From: Berberis thunbergii
Lineage: Eukaryota; Streptophyta; Magnoliopsida; Ranunculales; Berberidaceae
Length of the DNA stretch: 64,000 nt
Reading direction: 5' to 3'
Assembly (NCBI GenBank): GCA_003290165.1
Contig: QNQO01001842.1
Span: 124,001 to 188,000 of the forward strand
The notes below the pieces were generated by a model. The model saw only the letters and a list, made by a program, of their open reading frames with translations. It was not told the DNA's origin and did not search any database. Every line of letters begins with the position of its first letter. The stretch's first letter is position 1. The position numbers were made by a program, and so were the translations under genes. Positions 20,800-33,481 of the stretch are shown here, piece by piece.

Positions 20800-21212
20800 T
20801 AGCAACGGTTTTAAACCATGGGGTAACCCATTGTCACGACCTAGAGCCGTGGGCTGTAGAGGCGTCGCTAAATCCCCAGTAACAGCTAAAAACCATGGCA
20901 AACATGTTAGCAACGGTTTTATGCTCGAGGACGGTTAATGATTTAGCCATGGTTATAAACTGTGGCAAATATGTTAGCCACGTTTTAAGCCATGGCAAGG
21001 AATAGCCACGGCTTAAAATCGTGGCAACTCCTTGCCACGGTTCTAAGCCGTTGCAAAATCTTTAGCCACGATTTTAAGCCATGGCCAGTCCTAGCCACGG
21101 TTATAAGTCGTGGCAAATCATGGCCACGGTTATGAGCCGTTGCAATAGTTAGCCACGATTTTAAGCCGTTGCAAAAAAAAAATTATTTTTATTTTTTGCT
21201 ATCAAATGACTT
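20800..21212 (-). repeat. CACTA-3 3' subterminal repeats and conserved motif
   Basis: GCCACGG, CCGTTGC and CCGTGGC words fill 20800-21175, and AAGTCATTTGATAG lies on the minus strand at 21199-21212 followed by an A/T run, exactly as in the 3' modules of CACTA-1 and CACTA-2. The last 100 bp resemble the right end of CACTA-1. Confidence 0.85.
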
Positions 21213-21651
21213 TTGATTACATCTTATAGGTAAGTATAATTTAGCACGTGATTTCTTTTGATTAAATTTAAAACAACATTTACAACACAGCGGTTGTTTG
21301 CTTAGCTGCACAATTTTTGTTCTAAGAACTACATTCTTCGACATCATTGTACGCATTTTATTAATGTGACAGTGAAAATCTCATTCTGTGGCGAAATATG
21401 ATGAACATGGCGGACAATCATAAAGAAATATTGCAACCAGAATACACATCACAAGACAAAATATAAACAAGTAAAGAGAGGAAACAGAAGATGCAAAAAA
21501 TAAAACTGACAACTTACATGTATTACACCATTTTGAGCCATCTTTCAAATTCGAAGTACATAAACATGACAGTATAAGGGAACAGTAAAAACAACAAACA
21601 AAACCGCATTTAGACATCTGCAGTCGCCTCAGCTCTTAACATCAAAATGAT

Positions 21652-21790
21652 CTAATCCTTACCCAGGAGACCGGACTCTTGTTAGCTTTTGACAGAATCA
21701 ACAAGGGTTTCATCCAAGGGCCTGTATTGCCATCCCAACTTTTGCAACTTCTCTGAACTCAGCTTCACACCTACTTCTACCTTGGTGAAA
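21652..21790 (-). pseudogene. Captured last exon of a cinnamoyl-CoA reductase-like enzyme
   Basis: After a CAG acceptor the minus strand reads FTKVEVGVKLSSEKLQKLGW, then QYRPLDETLVDSVKS, a stop in place of the usual aromatic residue, then QESGLLGKD and a stop. This is the C-terminus of plant short-chain reductases of the cinnamoyl-CoA/dihydroflavonol reductase group, where SS(K/E)KLQ.LG..(F/Y)RPLEETL.DSV is typical. The NADP-binding and catalytic YxxxK parts are missing. The exact subfamily cannot be told from this exon. It is the last captured piece before the 3' module. Confidence 0.75.
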
Positions 21791-22553
21791 CTGGCCAAAA
21801 AAAGAAGAAACATGATATTGAGACATACAACAGAAATAAAAGGTAGCAGTAGCATAATTACGACGAAAAATGCCAAATTTCTGAAAACTAATTATTCAAC
21901 CAACTGCATGTTGTATGTTCAGTATGACACCAATATTAGTAGCCTACCAGAAACCTGACTAAGGTCTTCTTCTACAAAACATCCTGACAAATATGAGAAT
22001 GAGATGTTTAGATGATTTTTTTGTCATAGACTCAGAAATTGGAAAAGAAAATGAAAATTTTCAAATGAATATTGACTTAGAGATTGAGTAAAAATGTAAA
22101 AAATTTCAATGATATTATTGTTATCAGTTACAGTAAAATCAGTAATTCATATTGGTTTGGTAACATTAGAAAAATTCAAGAACCATGTTATTCTAATCAA
22201 TGTTGGTGTAGACATTAGTTTGGTTAGTCAGATTTGTAATCTGATTGTGAAATGAAATTGCATATTATGTACTTGGGTTATATCATGAGAAAAAGTTTTT
22301 ATCTGTCACAATGAGGATCAACATGCATGAAATGAAGTGAAGATCTACTTGATAGCATTACAAAATTTCCTTGTTTTATTTACTACATTAAGATGTTGAA
22401 ACAAGTGAAGATCTACTTGATGTACCCTCTAGAATTAGAGGTGTTATAACATGCTGAAGAGTATATCATAACCATTTTGTTGATCTTAAGCTTCATTTTC
22501 AACAGTGATAACATGGAAGTATGCATTTTAAACTTAAACATGACAAAAGTTAC

Positions 22554-22625
22554 CCGGAGATAGCATTGTTCACTCCACGGGTCCTTGTTCTCTTCAAGTC
22601 CACACCAGCTTGATTGCTTTTCACT
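22554..22625 (-). pseudogene. Unidentified exon-like block
   Basis: About 72 bp on the minus strand lie between TTACAG and GTAACT and are open in at least two frames, one of them reading QAGVDLKRTRTRGVNNAISG. I could not name the parent. A nearby block (22690-22745) with similar borders is equally unassigned. Confidence 0.3.
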
Positions 22626-23379
22626 CTGTAAGAGAAGAACTTGATTACATGATAAAGAATCAGAGCACTTCAAATTGATAAACAACATAATAACAACTGC
22701 AGCTTACTAAAGTAATTAGGCCTTGAGAACAACCATGCAGATGACAATCGAGCACCTGTGGAACAAAGTCCATCAGACGAAGAACAATTTCAACGAAGAA
22801 CACTAGACCATGCAGACTTAAAAAAAAAACAAAAGGTAAACAATAGCAGATTTTGGGACTTACTATTTTGCTTGTAGGCATGATATAAAAGTTTCAATCT
22901 TCCACATTGAATATATAGTGCATATAGATATTATATCAGTCTACCAACTTGATTCTTTAGAATTTACTGAACCCAACACTCGCATCCAAATTAAATCATA
23001 CAACAATCTTACTACTATCCGGTGTCCATGGAAGACTGAAGAAAATAAATGATCAAGATAGAGACATAAATTCATCAAACAATCTAAACAAATTATAAGA
23101 TCAAATCAACAAAATGAAAAATCAAACAAACCCAGACTATCAAATCAACAGTTGAATCAACTAACAAATGAATGAATGATGAAAGATCTTGAACAAAAGG
23201 GTAACCCCAAACAGGCCTAGGTACCCATCAAAGAATTTTCTTGATTCTCTTCAATCAAACAACAACCCATCAAAGATAATCAATTATAACGAGACACCAA
23301 ACACATATCTTGATCTGAATCATACAAAAACACATCAAAATTTTCAATATTTACATCAAAACACAGCAAAAAAACCAAC

Positions 23380-23457
23380 CTTGCAGGGTCTGCCCTTGAT
23401 GACGATGTATCTGTTCTTGCGAATGGTTCCAGCCTGCTGAGGGTACGTCTTGGAGGG
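23380..23457 (-). pseudogene. Captured fragment of eIF5A
   Basis: The minus strand reads SKTYPQQAGTIRKNRYIVIK and then GRPCK, ending at a GT donor. This is the N-terminal domain of eIF5A, the translation elongation/termination factor. The hypusine-bearing loop (…KTGKHGHAK) would be in the next exon and is not here. The family has Gly where this copy has Arg after KN. Only one exon is present, without its start. Confidence 0.85.
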
Positions 23458-25110
23458 GTTAGGGCAAAAGCAGATGAAAATACTAATCAAATGTAAAACT
23501 GTCAATGTCAAGAGTACTTACACTTGAAAAAAGTACATGTTAACATTTTTTATTTGGGGGGAGGGGCTAACTAAAAAGTATTCTTAATCATGAAGCTCAA
23601 GAAATTAAGTGCATAATTTCTAGCAATCCACACGCCAATAGATTATCATATACATACCAAGGAACAAGAAAAAGGAAATTTTCAGTCCAAGCCAAGGAGA
23701 CAGTATGTAAAAGCAAACCTGGTTAAATCCTGATTTTAAAGCTTGAACTTGTCAGGATATCCCACTTCTCACAGTTGCATCAACAATGAATGAAACATAT
23801 TCTTCTAAGTTGATCATATTTACCTAACAAAGAAATGCAAAAAAGATGTTTCAGGATTCAATCTTATCACCAAACGGTTAAGAAAGAAATGATCACAAAA
23901 GAAAACACAATTTACCATTTGCTGGTTATGGTTAGAAGTGAGTGTATAATCAGGATATCCCAGAAGACTAAAATCAAAACAAAGGTCTTCCAAATTTGTG
24001 TCCTTAGTGTAGAAGAGTCTTGACGATACTTAGTGCCAACACCAAAACATTGTGCAAAAGGTTACTAGAACTTTTGCAAAAGTTCAGGCTGATCCAGAAC
24101 AAATTATCAGATGTTCCAGAGACTTGGTCATGTTTACTAGAACACCTTTAACCTTAGAACAAAGAAATGAGGATTTTCCTTTTATCAGCAAAACATAGCA
24201 AATTGAAGCACGTGTTAGTAGCCATACTAACGTAACAAGTTTTAATCATCTAATGGCAATTACATGCATCCCAAGTCAGTGAAATTCATAAAACATGAGC
24301 AATGTTTTAAGCTCAAGATACAAAATTGTAGGCTCATTCCACTAAACCCCAGGTTAGAAGGCTTCATTCCACTTTTCAGCAAATGAGAAACTGTCAGCTA
24401 TTCAGCCAGATCCAAGAATCAGGGCAATGGTAGTTTCAAGCCCCTAAACCTGTCTATAAAACTTTTACTGCAAAATCATATGAAATCTCAAAATCATCAA
24501 TATGCCTCCGCTTTCGGTACTTCTCTTGACGAGAATTGACATTTAGCATGCTTTCAAACATTGTAGACCACTAATATTCATCAAGCAATATAAAACTTAA
24601 ACCATGCCACAAAGTAAACGACAGGGACAAACTAGTAATGTAAACTTCAAAACAGACCATAGTCAAAGAAAGCACCAGGATGTTGTCATAAATCAGCCTG
24701 AAATCAGAGACCACATGATCAAAACAATTTTCATTTCAGCTCTAATTTGTTGAATGCCTACTTGTTAAATCAGTCTGAAATCAGAAGCAAGAGTAAGCAT
24801 GCCATTAGCCTTCGAAGCATTCATGGCAAAATATGGTTTCGAGATATTTCAGGATCAAGAGTATGCATGCCATTAGCCTTATTTTATTGTCTGGAAATGA
24901 CCTACAAATGCCAGATCTGGCTTTCAGATTGTGTTTTAAAAATAAATTAATAAAGCCTAAGGAACAAAAAAAAAATCATGTAAAAGAATCGCATAGAACT
25001 AGATTCCATTATATTAGGCTTCTAAAGTTATTACTACTTTCTAGTAAGGTACATCTTGTGAAACAAGAATGACTGGAATATAAGTATAATAGAAGAGAGA
25101 ACAGGCATAC

Positions 25111-25411
25111 CTTTGTTGACATAGTTCTCCTGCAAAGGTTTCGGTATTTGAAATGAAAACTGAGACATAGTCACCCCAGCTTGGAGATACTCTGGATGTT
25201 CAAGCAGAAACCAGCACAATAGGGAATGTAAGAGCAACTTGAGAGAGTATTTCAAAAACAAGATTGAACCAAACTTAAGTGGTAAGCCATCAGGGAGAAA
25301 TTATATACAAAATAAATAAAAAATATTTCTAGTGAACTGTGAACAGAATAGACATACTTCTGGACCTCCACCATTGAACGCAGTCTCTTGCCTGTTGGCG
25401 TACTATAATAC
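25111..25411 (-). pseudogene. Captured fragment of methyl-CpG-binding-domain protein
   Basis: Exon 25411-25358 (CAG acceptor, GTATGT donor) reads RYYSTPTGKRLRSMVEVQK. Exon about 25212-25111 reads LLEHPEYLQAGVTMSQFSFQ, then IPKPLQENYVNKG, ending at GTATGC. Together they form the second half of a plant MBD domain of the MBD1/2/4/12 type, which ends …QFSFQIPRPLQENYVRKR. The arginine-bearing DNA-contact half is absent. The two exons are in normal order. Confidence 0.8.
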
Positions 25412-25682
25412 CTGAATTATATTAGTGAGAAAATCAAACAAAACTGGGTCAATAAAAACAGCCCTTGAAAGGACCAAGCAAACAAAACTCGGATGATGAA
25501 GATATTCCACAAAGAACCAATTACAATGCAAAATACATGGGTGTCAAATGTAAATTTTGTAGATCTCATAACTAATGGCAGCAAAATACCTTTGCTCTGT
25601 AATGTAGAAGAGGGCTTGTTTCAACACTCTCACACATTCCTGAAGTGTTGCTTGTTTCCTTCTGCCGTGAACTAACCTGGAA

Positions 25683-25898
25683 TCAAGAATAGTGAGGCTC
25701 TTCCAACTTGATTCCTGTTTGATTGCACGCAGAGTTGCTACTGTACAAGTGCTTTGATGATGGTGACTTTGTTCGCCTCTTTGTTGGTTGAGGAGTGACA
25801 TGTGATACAGGAACCTCAACATGTGGAGATGCTGATCCTGCTCCACCAATTTGCGGTTCTCCACACTCAAATGGCCCTGCCCATGATAAGGGATTCAC
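25683..25898 (-). pseudogene. Unidentified open block (NPLSWAGP...)
   Basis: A Pro/Ser-rich frame starts NPLSWAGPFECGEPQIGG and continues about 70 codons. It may be the C-terminal tail of the same MBD protein family, in which case it is out of order, lying upstream of the MBD exons; I cannot confirm that. A second open frame overlaps it. Confidence 0.3.
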
Positions 25899-26478
25899 TG
25901 CAGAAAAAATGTAGAAGTCGATATTAGTGTTCCTCCTTCAGTTTCATATTTTTTGCATCAAAGTTAACAAGACTGAACTACAAATTTTCAAACTCTGGTG
26001 TAAACACCTTCAGTAGGTTCTAGAGTCCTTTATAAGGTAAGCTAATCAGCAAAATATACCACGATGAAGACCACAAGTCATCATATTTTGATCAATGCTA
26101 CATGAATATCAAGGAAAGGATCGAACAAGTCTAATTAATAAAAGATGGAAGGTATTGTGCGAAACTTCCTTAGCCAATGCTTAAAAGAGTCCAATGGATT
26201 TCATTTCATCTGTCAAATGAGATTTGATTAACACTAAAAAGATAAAGGTGGTCCTGGTATAAGGATATTAAAATTATGAATCAAACTTTATTTGCCAACT
26301 TTGGGCAAGAAAGGGACTCCTTGTGGGAAAAGGGATCTTTGAAGCCATATATGTGCTTGATTAACAAATAGTAACTAAAAAATAAGAGGCAGTAGATACA
26401 GTTAACTTGGGACATGTGAATGGACAGTTTATAAATAACAAATAGTAACAGTAACGATGCAGTAGATAAGTTAACTCA

Positions 26479-26962
<484 letters not shown>

Positions 26963-27639
26963 CTGCAAAACTGTTTTTATAAGATATAGAAAGAAGGCTG
27001 GCATATTATGATAACAAAATATGTTCATGTTGACAATTATCACAAGAGATAAGGCCCATTACCAAGTTCCAAGTGAACAACATCCACACTAGATGGTCAG
27101 AAATTCAAGAAAACAATTGAATTGGGACAAGAAAAGATGTATTAAAAACTTAGGTCCTTAAAATCACTTGCTCAAAAGCACTTGCTCAAGTCCTTAAATC
27201 TATCAAGGATAGAAGCAGCCCGTCTCAAATCAAGGAATATGGAATAGAAAATATTGTTAAGACTGCTGCAATATAGAAGCAGCCCATTGGTTGCATTTCG
27301 TGCTAGCTATACAGAATTTAGGCACAAAGTCCTTCAAAATTTGTAACAGCTAATTGAATCCAAGTCCTTCTACCCGTGTCTGACATGAGTAGCTGAGAAT
27401 TGACATCTAAGTTCAACCTACATGTGCAAGAAAACCTTGGGTTCACTTTAAGTATTAATGTCCAAGAGTACCAATTTAGTTATAGAGCCATAGTAGAATT
27501 CCAATATGCATTTAGTTTGAATCACAAACAGGGTAATTTTGTGCTCACTTAAAGGATTTGGAAGAATACCTCAAAGATTTGCATTAGGAAGGTCTTTATG
27601 GACTTCCAACATAGTAGATTTACTCCATATCAGCCATAT

Positions 27640-27843
27640 CAACATAGCTCTGTTGCCATATCAACAAATATCTGCATTCCATTTGCTTTTGTTACTTCAC
27701 TATTTTCTCTGGTTTCAAGACGCTCCATTAAGCGTGATACGCTAGCAATGCCAGCAGTTACCTCTCTCATAACTTCTGAACCAATATCAGCCATGGAAGT
27801 GCTCTGAGAAAACAGCCTATCCTTCCATCCTCTGGTACTGACA
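27640..27843 (-). pseudogene. Unidentified exon-like block
   Basis: After GTTGCAG the minus strand is open for more than 60 codons: TRGWKDRLFSQSTSMADIGS, then EVMREVTAGIASVSRLMERL. The parts look helical and conserved, like a real plant protein, but I cannot name it. The flanks on both sides are intron-like. Confidence 0.45.
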
Positions 27844-28302
27844 CTGCAACAAACCACATTATCATCCAAGAGTGAACCTAAAGATATAGCTGGAATTGAA
27901 CAACTATCAAAGCATAAGAAGTGCATGCCAGCAATCTTCATCATGATACTTTTATTGTATCCAAGAAGAAAGAAAACATAGAGAGTATTAAGAACCAAGT
28001 CAAAAAAATGGTAGTAGTATAGAGTAAAACCTGTATACATAATTTTATACAGGTTTTGTTGAAGGCTATTGTTGAAGAAGCTTCATGTAAGGAAAATAGA
28101 TTTGAGCATGTGAAATCATGAAATTAGATTGAATGGAATGAGTTGAGTGAATTGTAATTTGAAGTATAGATTAGTTACCTATTAGTCATGTACAGGCACG
28201 TATGCCTACAATCAAAGCAAAAACAAAACAATATCATTGAACCCAAATAAAAACAAACACTAAAAAACCAACAAAACAACAATGGTAATCATTAATTCAC
28301 AC

Positions 28303-28608
28303 CTCAAGCTTATCAACAAGTTCTTTTGCATTTGGTGCAGAGGCAATTATTTGGCGTTGTGAAGGCTTGATAAACCCATCATCCACTACTTTGTCTATGA
28401 AGGTCAGTAGATAGTTGTAATATCCATCCACATTCAGCAAACCCACCTGCACAGATTTCCTCACTTTGTCAAACAAATAAAGGTAACAAAAACCAAGACT
28501 CGATGGTTGTTTTTTTGATTTGGTTTTGGTTGCTTACAGGTTTGTCATGGATGACAAGTTGATCCCAAGTGGTGACCTCCAAGAGCTCCTACCATGTGCC
28601 ATACCCAC
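28303..28608 (-). pseudogene. Captured fragment of LOG cytokinin-activating enzyme
   Basis: Exon 28608-28538 reads GGYGTW, stop, ELLEVTTWDQLVIHDKP. Exon 28446-28303 reads [15 protein letters not shown] [20 protein letters not shown], then [20 protein letters not shown]. Both have AG/GT borders and sit in normal order. PGGYGTLEEL is the conserved motif of cytokinin riboside 5'-monophosphate phosphoribohydrolase (LOG), which releases active cytokinin bases. Here Leu-Glu is Trp-stop within that motif, so the copy is dead. The N-terminal half is missing. Confidence 0.9.
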
Positions 28609-29362
28609 CTGCAGTAGGAAAATGAAAAATCTCATAATCTCTAGCAAACAATAATAATGTCACTGAAAAACAGCTGGACAGATAAAAAAATCCATTCTTG
28701 CTGCAGTGGATTGAAAATAAATTCAAGGAGGACTGAACCAAGCAGTGACCAAGTCTTAGCTTTGCCTAAATCTTGGCAGTGTTCTTAGAAAAATGCCTAA
28801 GTTGATTGCACAGATGTAAAGAGGAGATATGGATATGCTTAATGCTTGAAGCAAACCTTTTTTCTTTAGATGAAGCCAAATCCTTGAACAGCTGAAACTC
28901 TGTTGAATTCAACTAGAACAATAGATTTTGTCTCTGAGATGCATTTCCCAATTGGTAGGCATGTTCAACAACTGCCAAATAAGAACCATTAGGCAATATT
29001 AAAAACTTCAGGTCTGCAGAGTTCGACCAAATATGCACGAATATGTAATAAATAAATATAGAATGTTTTCACAAGAAAACATGTTTCTATAAGAAACTTT
29101 GTGCCCCTTTTTCCCCTACTTCTTAGCCTGGGAGCAACTACAGTCCATTTTCAAAAGCAACCAATGTTAAAGACATCAGTAAAGTCATCACTCAACTAAG
29201 TCAAACAAGTCCAAGCAAAATAATGATCCGCCATACCCAAGATTACTCAAACTTTACTTTAACAATCCTTGGATGTATTTAACAAATAAAGAAACAGACT
29301 TCACAAAGAATAAAAGTACAAGAAAACTTCTATTGCTGTAAACTGAATCGGTTATAACATAC

Positions 29363-30161
29363 CAACAGATCCAAACATATGAAGGAGAAGAGAGGCAACA
29401 TGCCCATGGAGGGCATAGATGAAACCTTCCAACTGTTTTTTAGAGGCTGCAGCATCATGAAGAAAAAAAAATCAGAAAGAAGAAAATCAGATTTTCAATG
29501 CCCTAAATCTCCAGTCAACATTGTCGTAACTTTCAATTTTCCACTTTCTCGGTAGAAACATACCATTGTCTAACATCTTTTTCACTAGATGAACTGAATA
29601 TGCGTTACGTGCAAGCGTTAGAAGATCTGGCTGGAGCTCCTTAAATATTGCATGTCGTTCAGGTTGGGTATAGTACTTGACACAAGTCTAATATGGAACA
29701 AGCAAAGCCCTACTGCAGTTAATAGTAAATCAAATGAAAATGGAAGAGAAGTCAGCAAGAGAATAATATTTACCTGCAAAACCCGAGAAGATACATGGGA
29801 CATGGCAATTTCTGGTATCTTCCCCTACATCTTCTGTACAGCTTCACTCACCATTCTTAAAATATTAAAATGAAAAAAGTTAGCCATATTACTAAAATAT
29901 TTCTACAAAAGAACCCCATTATTAAAAATGAACTTCTTACTTCGATCTGTCTTCTTTAGCAATATTGTGCCGCCTCATTTTCTCCCATAGGGCTGCAAGC
30001 TCCTATACAAACCAAATATGAAATGTAAGAAATAATTTTATTTTTTAAAAAATAATCCTTTGACCAATCAAAAAAATCCATAACCCCTAAAAGAACTTGG
30101 TGCTTACATGTTGAAGATCATAGTTTTTCTTCCTCTTCTTCTTCTTTGCCTCTGTTTCTGC
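29363..30161 (-). pseudogene. Captured five-exon piece of Pumilio-family APUM24
   Basis: Exons on the minus strand: 30161-30108 (ETEAKKKKRKKNYDLQH), 30002-29941 (ELAALWEKMRRHNIAKEDRS), 29855-29774 (MVSEAVQKM, stop, GKIPEIAMSHVSSRVLQ), 29687-29574 (TCVKYYTQPERHAIFKELQP, LLTLARNAYSVHLVKKMLDN) and 29446-29363 (ASKKQLEGFIYALHGHVASL). They match the N-terminal part of APUM24/Puf-A, a nucleolar PUF-repeat protein needed for rRNA processing. All five keep AG/GT borders, and the last junction restores the codon for Ala in DN|ASKK, so a full stretch of genomic DNA with introns was taken. One Lys codon is a stop. Confidence 0.9.
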
Positions 30162-31104
30162 CTACAATAAGTTAAATCCAAAAAGATGATGCATCTTTGA
30201 CTTGATGTAGCACTGACATTACACGAATCTACATTACCAAGAAATATACATAAGTCATAGAAACGTAAGCTCAACATAAGGCATAAGGAAAGTGAGATGT
30301 CAAACACATTTTAAAGCATATAAACAATTGCAATTATGGTACAGTAGAAACTCAAATAATTAAATCTAGTAGCCAAACATGGCTCGCAGAAGTGCTAGAA
30401 TACAATTGCACTAGCAGATTAATACTTGGTAGTCATTGTTATCTAAATATATCAAGGATATAAGCACTAAACAAGAAGGTTATGACACTAAAAAGTGAAT
30501 ACCTGACATAAGTGGTAGAGAAATACTGAAAGCATGTCAGGTGTTGAAGCACACTTTGGATGATGATTCACATGGAAAGTTTTGTATTTGCAGAGAAAAC
30601 CTAACCTGAAATACAAAACACAGATCATTCCTTATCAATTTTAACATCTAAATAACTTATAAACAATAGTGAAGTTTCTTCACTGATGACAAAACCAAAC
30701 AATAACAATATGATTTTTATCAAGCAAAAAACCCAATTTAAACTTTTTCCCTAATCGATTGAGATTCAAATTAAAACCTTCAATGGGGGTGTAGATCTGA
30801 TGAAATCCTTCATAGTCTTGGGATTCCGACAGTCTTCAACAGGAAAAACAAAGAAGTTCATCTAACATTTAACATAAAAATCAAAAATTTATTCAATGGG
30901 TTGTTGGGAAATCATATCAGGCTTGCAAAACCAGGCTTCATCATCAACAATCTTCTTCGGGAGCGGAGAAATTGATCCATTCGGAGAAATCTTCTTCTTC
31001 TCCTCTTCAGAAATCGAGTTGGAGAAAAGAAGAAAGTGAGTTCTAGGGTTTGTTTTGCTGAAAGAAGAAAAAAAAAAAAATCAACAAAGAGATCTTACCT
31101 TCTC

Positions 31105-31175
31105 AAACTTTCTTTTTTTTTCTTTTTCTTTTTCTTTTTCTTTTTCTTCTTCTTCTTCTTCTTCTTCTTCTTCTA
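31105..31175. repeat. CTTTTT/TTC microsatellite
   Basis: TTTTTC units repeat five or so times, followed by about ten TTC units. The Phe/Ser-rich readings over this tract are artefacts of the repeat. It lies in the presumed leader of CACTA-3 (GAAGAA-rich on the minus strand). Confidence 0.9.
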
Positions 31176-31361
31176 TCATCCTCTCCTTTTTTTGTCCTTT
31201 TTCTTCCCTGCTTCGAGAATCTGTTTCGTCCCTACTTCGAGAATCTGTTTCGTTCTTGCTTCTTCTTCTATCGTCCTCTCCTTCTTTCGTCCTTCTTATT
31301 CCCTTGTGAGAATTTGTTTTTCATCAATTTTTTTCGCCAAAGCGCAAAAGTGAAATTTTTA

Positions 31362-31745
31362 TTAGCTACGGTTTTAAACCGTTGGTAGTTTTAGCCACGG
31401 TTATAAACCGTTGCAACCTTTTGGTGTATTGTTTTTAGCCACGGTTTTAAACCGTTGGCCGTTATAGCCACGATTTTTAGCCGTGGCAACTAAACAAATG
31501 GTTTAGAGCCGTGGCCATTTCTCCACACTTCTACGTGCAACACACGTGCAGTTTAGCAACGGTTTTAGGCCGTTGGGCACTAGAGCCACGGTTTTTAACC
31601 GTGGCAAACACACCAACTATTTAGAACCGTGGCCAAGCCTTTTTTAGCCACGATTTTAGGCCGTTGGCCACTATAGCCACGGTTTTTGGCCGTGGCAAAT
31701 AAACCAACGGTTTAGGACCGTTGCCACATTCGTGTAGCTAAATAG
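31362..31745 (-). repeat. CACTA-3 5' subterminal repeats
   Basis: Dense GCCACGG, CCGTTGG and CCGTGGC words lie up to the right terminus. On the minus strand the order AACGGCCTAAAATCGTGGCT, AAAAAAGGCTTGGCCACGG and later GTGTGTTGCACGT parallels 4990-5130 of CACTA-1, which sets the orientation of CACTA-3. Confidence 0.85.
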
Positions 31746-31865
31746 GCCTTTTGGTGTAGTGTTTATTGTTATCCTTTGTAAAGTTAATACTGCTCTCTAA
31801 TCTTTCATCTTGTTGACTATTACCAGACACTAATTTTCTTGTTTGGTTTCTCCCCACTATGCAAG

Positions 31866-31909
31866 ATACCTTGGACGAACATGTGGATTCAACAGACTCT
31901 CGGTTGCAA
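31866..31909 (+). pseudogene. Captured exon of SYP5-type syntaxin
   Basis: After GCAAG the block reads DTLDEHVDSTDSRLQ and stops at GTAAGA. It matches the Qc-SNARE motif of plant SYP51/SYP52 (DDLDxHVDxTDSRL), vacuolar and prevacuolar fusion factors. It is a single small exon and the anchor is absent. It lies in the part of CACTA-2 between CACTA-3 and the copia insertion. Confidence 0.65.
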
Positions 31910-32211
31910 GTAAGACACTTGTTCTTTTATGCACCTTTTTATTAGAACATCCCACTTCCTATTTAAAATGCATAACTTTGGTTTTGATTTGATGCGACTT
32001 CCTACATCTGAGCATATGTTGATGTTGAATCCATCATATCCATCATGAAAAAATGCAATATTTGTATATCTGATATTAGAACATGCCAGGAACAATATGC
32101 TTCCGTCAATTTTGTGTGCTAGCTATGAAGTTTTATTTGCTGCATCTCGTTGTTAAAAATTTTTCTTCTTATTTTCTGGATCTGATTATGGTGGCCCTTT
32201 ATATAGGAAAT

Positions 32212-32476
32212 TATTACGATATTATTGTGACTAAAATAGGAGAGTTTATTGTGCATATCTTTTGAGAAATATTTTTCCTTAAGATAGTATTTGTATTTTA
32301 GGATAATATATCTTTGTGATTAGTAGGATTTTTAAGAGATCATATCTTTGTGATTAGGACGATTTTTGGGAGATCAACCGAGCCTTGGAGAGCAAGGTTC
32401 TTGGCAATATTTTATACTATATATATTTAATTATTGTGAATGAGAAAAGCAAGAAAATTGGGTGGAGAATTTGTCA
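32212..32476 (+). repeat. Copia 5' LTR
   Basis: It runs from TATTACGATATTATTG to AATTTGTCA. It contains a TATATATATTTAATT stretch near 32417, the likely core promoter. The start reads TA, not the canonical TG; the 3' copy also starts TA, so the change predates this insertion. Confidence 0.9.
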
Positions 32477-32489
32477 TGGTATCAAGAGC
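32477..32489 (+). other. Copia primer-binding site
   Basis: TGGTATCAAGAGC lies immediately after the LTR and is close to the tRNA-iMet complement TGGTATCAGAGC with one extra base. Confidence 0.8.
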
Positions 32490-32553
32490 GTAGGGAGATC
32501 CTAGGGGAAACACAATTTTTTTTCTCTCAGTACTATAGCCTCCACGAGAGATC

Positions 32554-33478
32554 ATGGTTAGTAGAGAGGGAGAAAATAAAGGAGATGGTGACAAGAAGGT
32601 GGATATGACGTATCATCTTGGATTAAGTGACGGTCCAGGCAACATCATTACCCCGATTCAATTACATGGTGAGAACTACGATGAATGGGCAAGGGTAATT
32701 CGAACCTCGCTAAAGGCGAAGAGGAAATTTGGCTTTGTCGAAGGGACGGTTCTGAAGCCAACAATAGAGGAGAAACTTGAGGATTGGATAGTTGTGCATT
32801 CGATGTTGGTGTCATGGCTGACCAACACCATTGAGCCGTCTGTTCGGTCGACACTTGGAGAATATGATGATGCACAACTCCTGTGGAACAATCTCAAAAA
32901 TCTGGGATGAACTGACCACATATGTGAAAGTGCCGATTTGTAAGTGTGGAGGTTGCACGTGTAGCATAGTCACACATGTAGAAAAATTGAGAGAAGAGGA
33001 CTATCTACATTTCTTATCGGCCTCGATGGAGCATATGCTTCCATTCGAACAAATCTGCTTGGACAGAGCCATTGCCGACGTTTCATAGAGCATATCAACA
33101 AGTGATTCAAGCGGAAAGACTGCATGGAGGAGAGTTGTCCTCATCCAAGGAAGAACGAGATAGTATCATGGCTTTGTAATTCAGCCTGATACGTGTGGTA
33201 AGTCTCGTTTTGTGGATAATACTAACAAATTTTGCAATCATTGTAATAGAGAAGGCCACGATGAATCCTCTTGTTTTCAATTACACGGGTTCCCTGAATG
33301 GTGGCGGACGGACAGAAGAGGAGGTGGGCGTGCAAGTTCTAGCCGTGGCAGAGGGTCTGGTGCACCGCCTGTCCGTGCAAATAAAACTAGCGGGGATGGA
33401 ACTTCGTCTGGACAGCAGGCAGGGATCTCGCAGGGGCTGGCAGGTGTGACCGAAACAACGGGTCTTGCGGGTGTTTAA
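32554..33478 (+). pseudogene. Copia gag
   Basis: The ATG at 32554 opens 118 codons with ITPIQLHGENYDEWARVIRT, the usual copia gag N-terminus, then a stop after NNLKNLG. Further pieces follow in shifted frames up to a CCHC zinc knuckle CNHCNREGHDESSC at about 33233-33274 and a Gly/Arg-rich tail. Frames change at least twice, so no capsid protein could be made intact. Confidence 0.85.
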
Positions 33479-33481
33479 GCA

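Noticed and set aside
31036..31353. Open frames rich in Phe/Ser on the plus strand
   Set aside because: They are produced by the TTC/CTTTTT microsatellite; no domain and no plausible start context.
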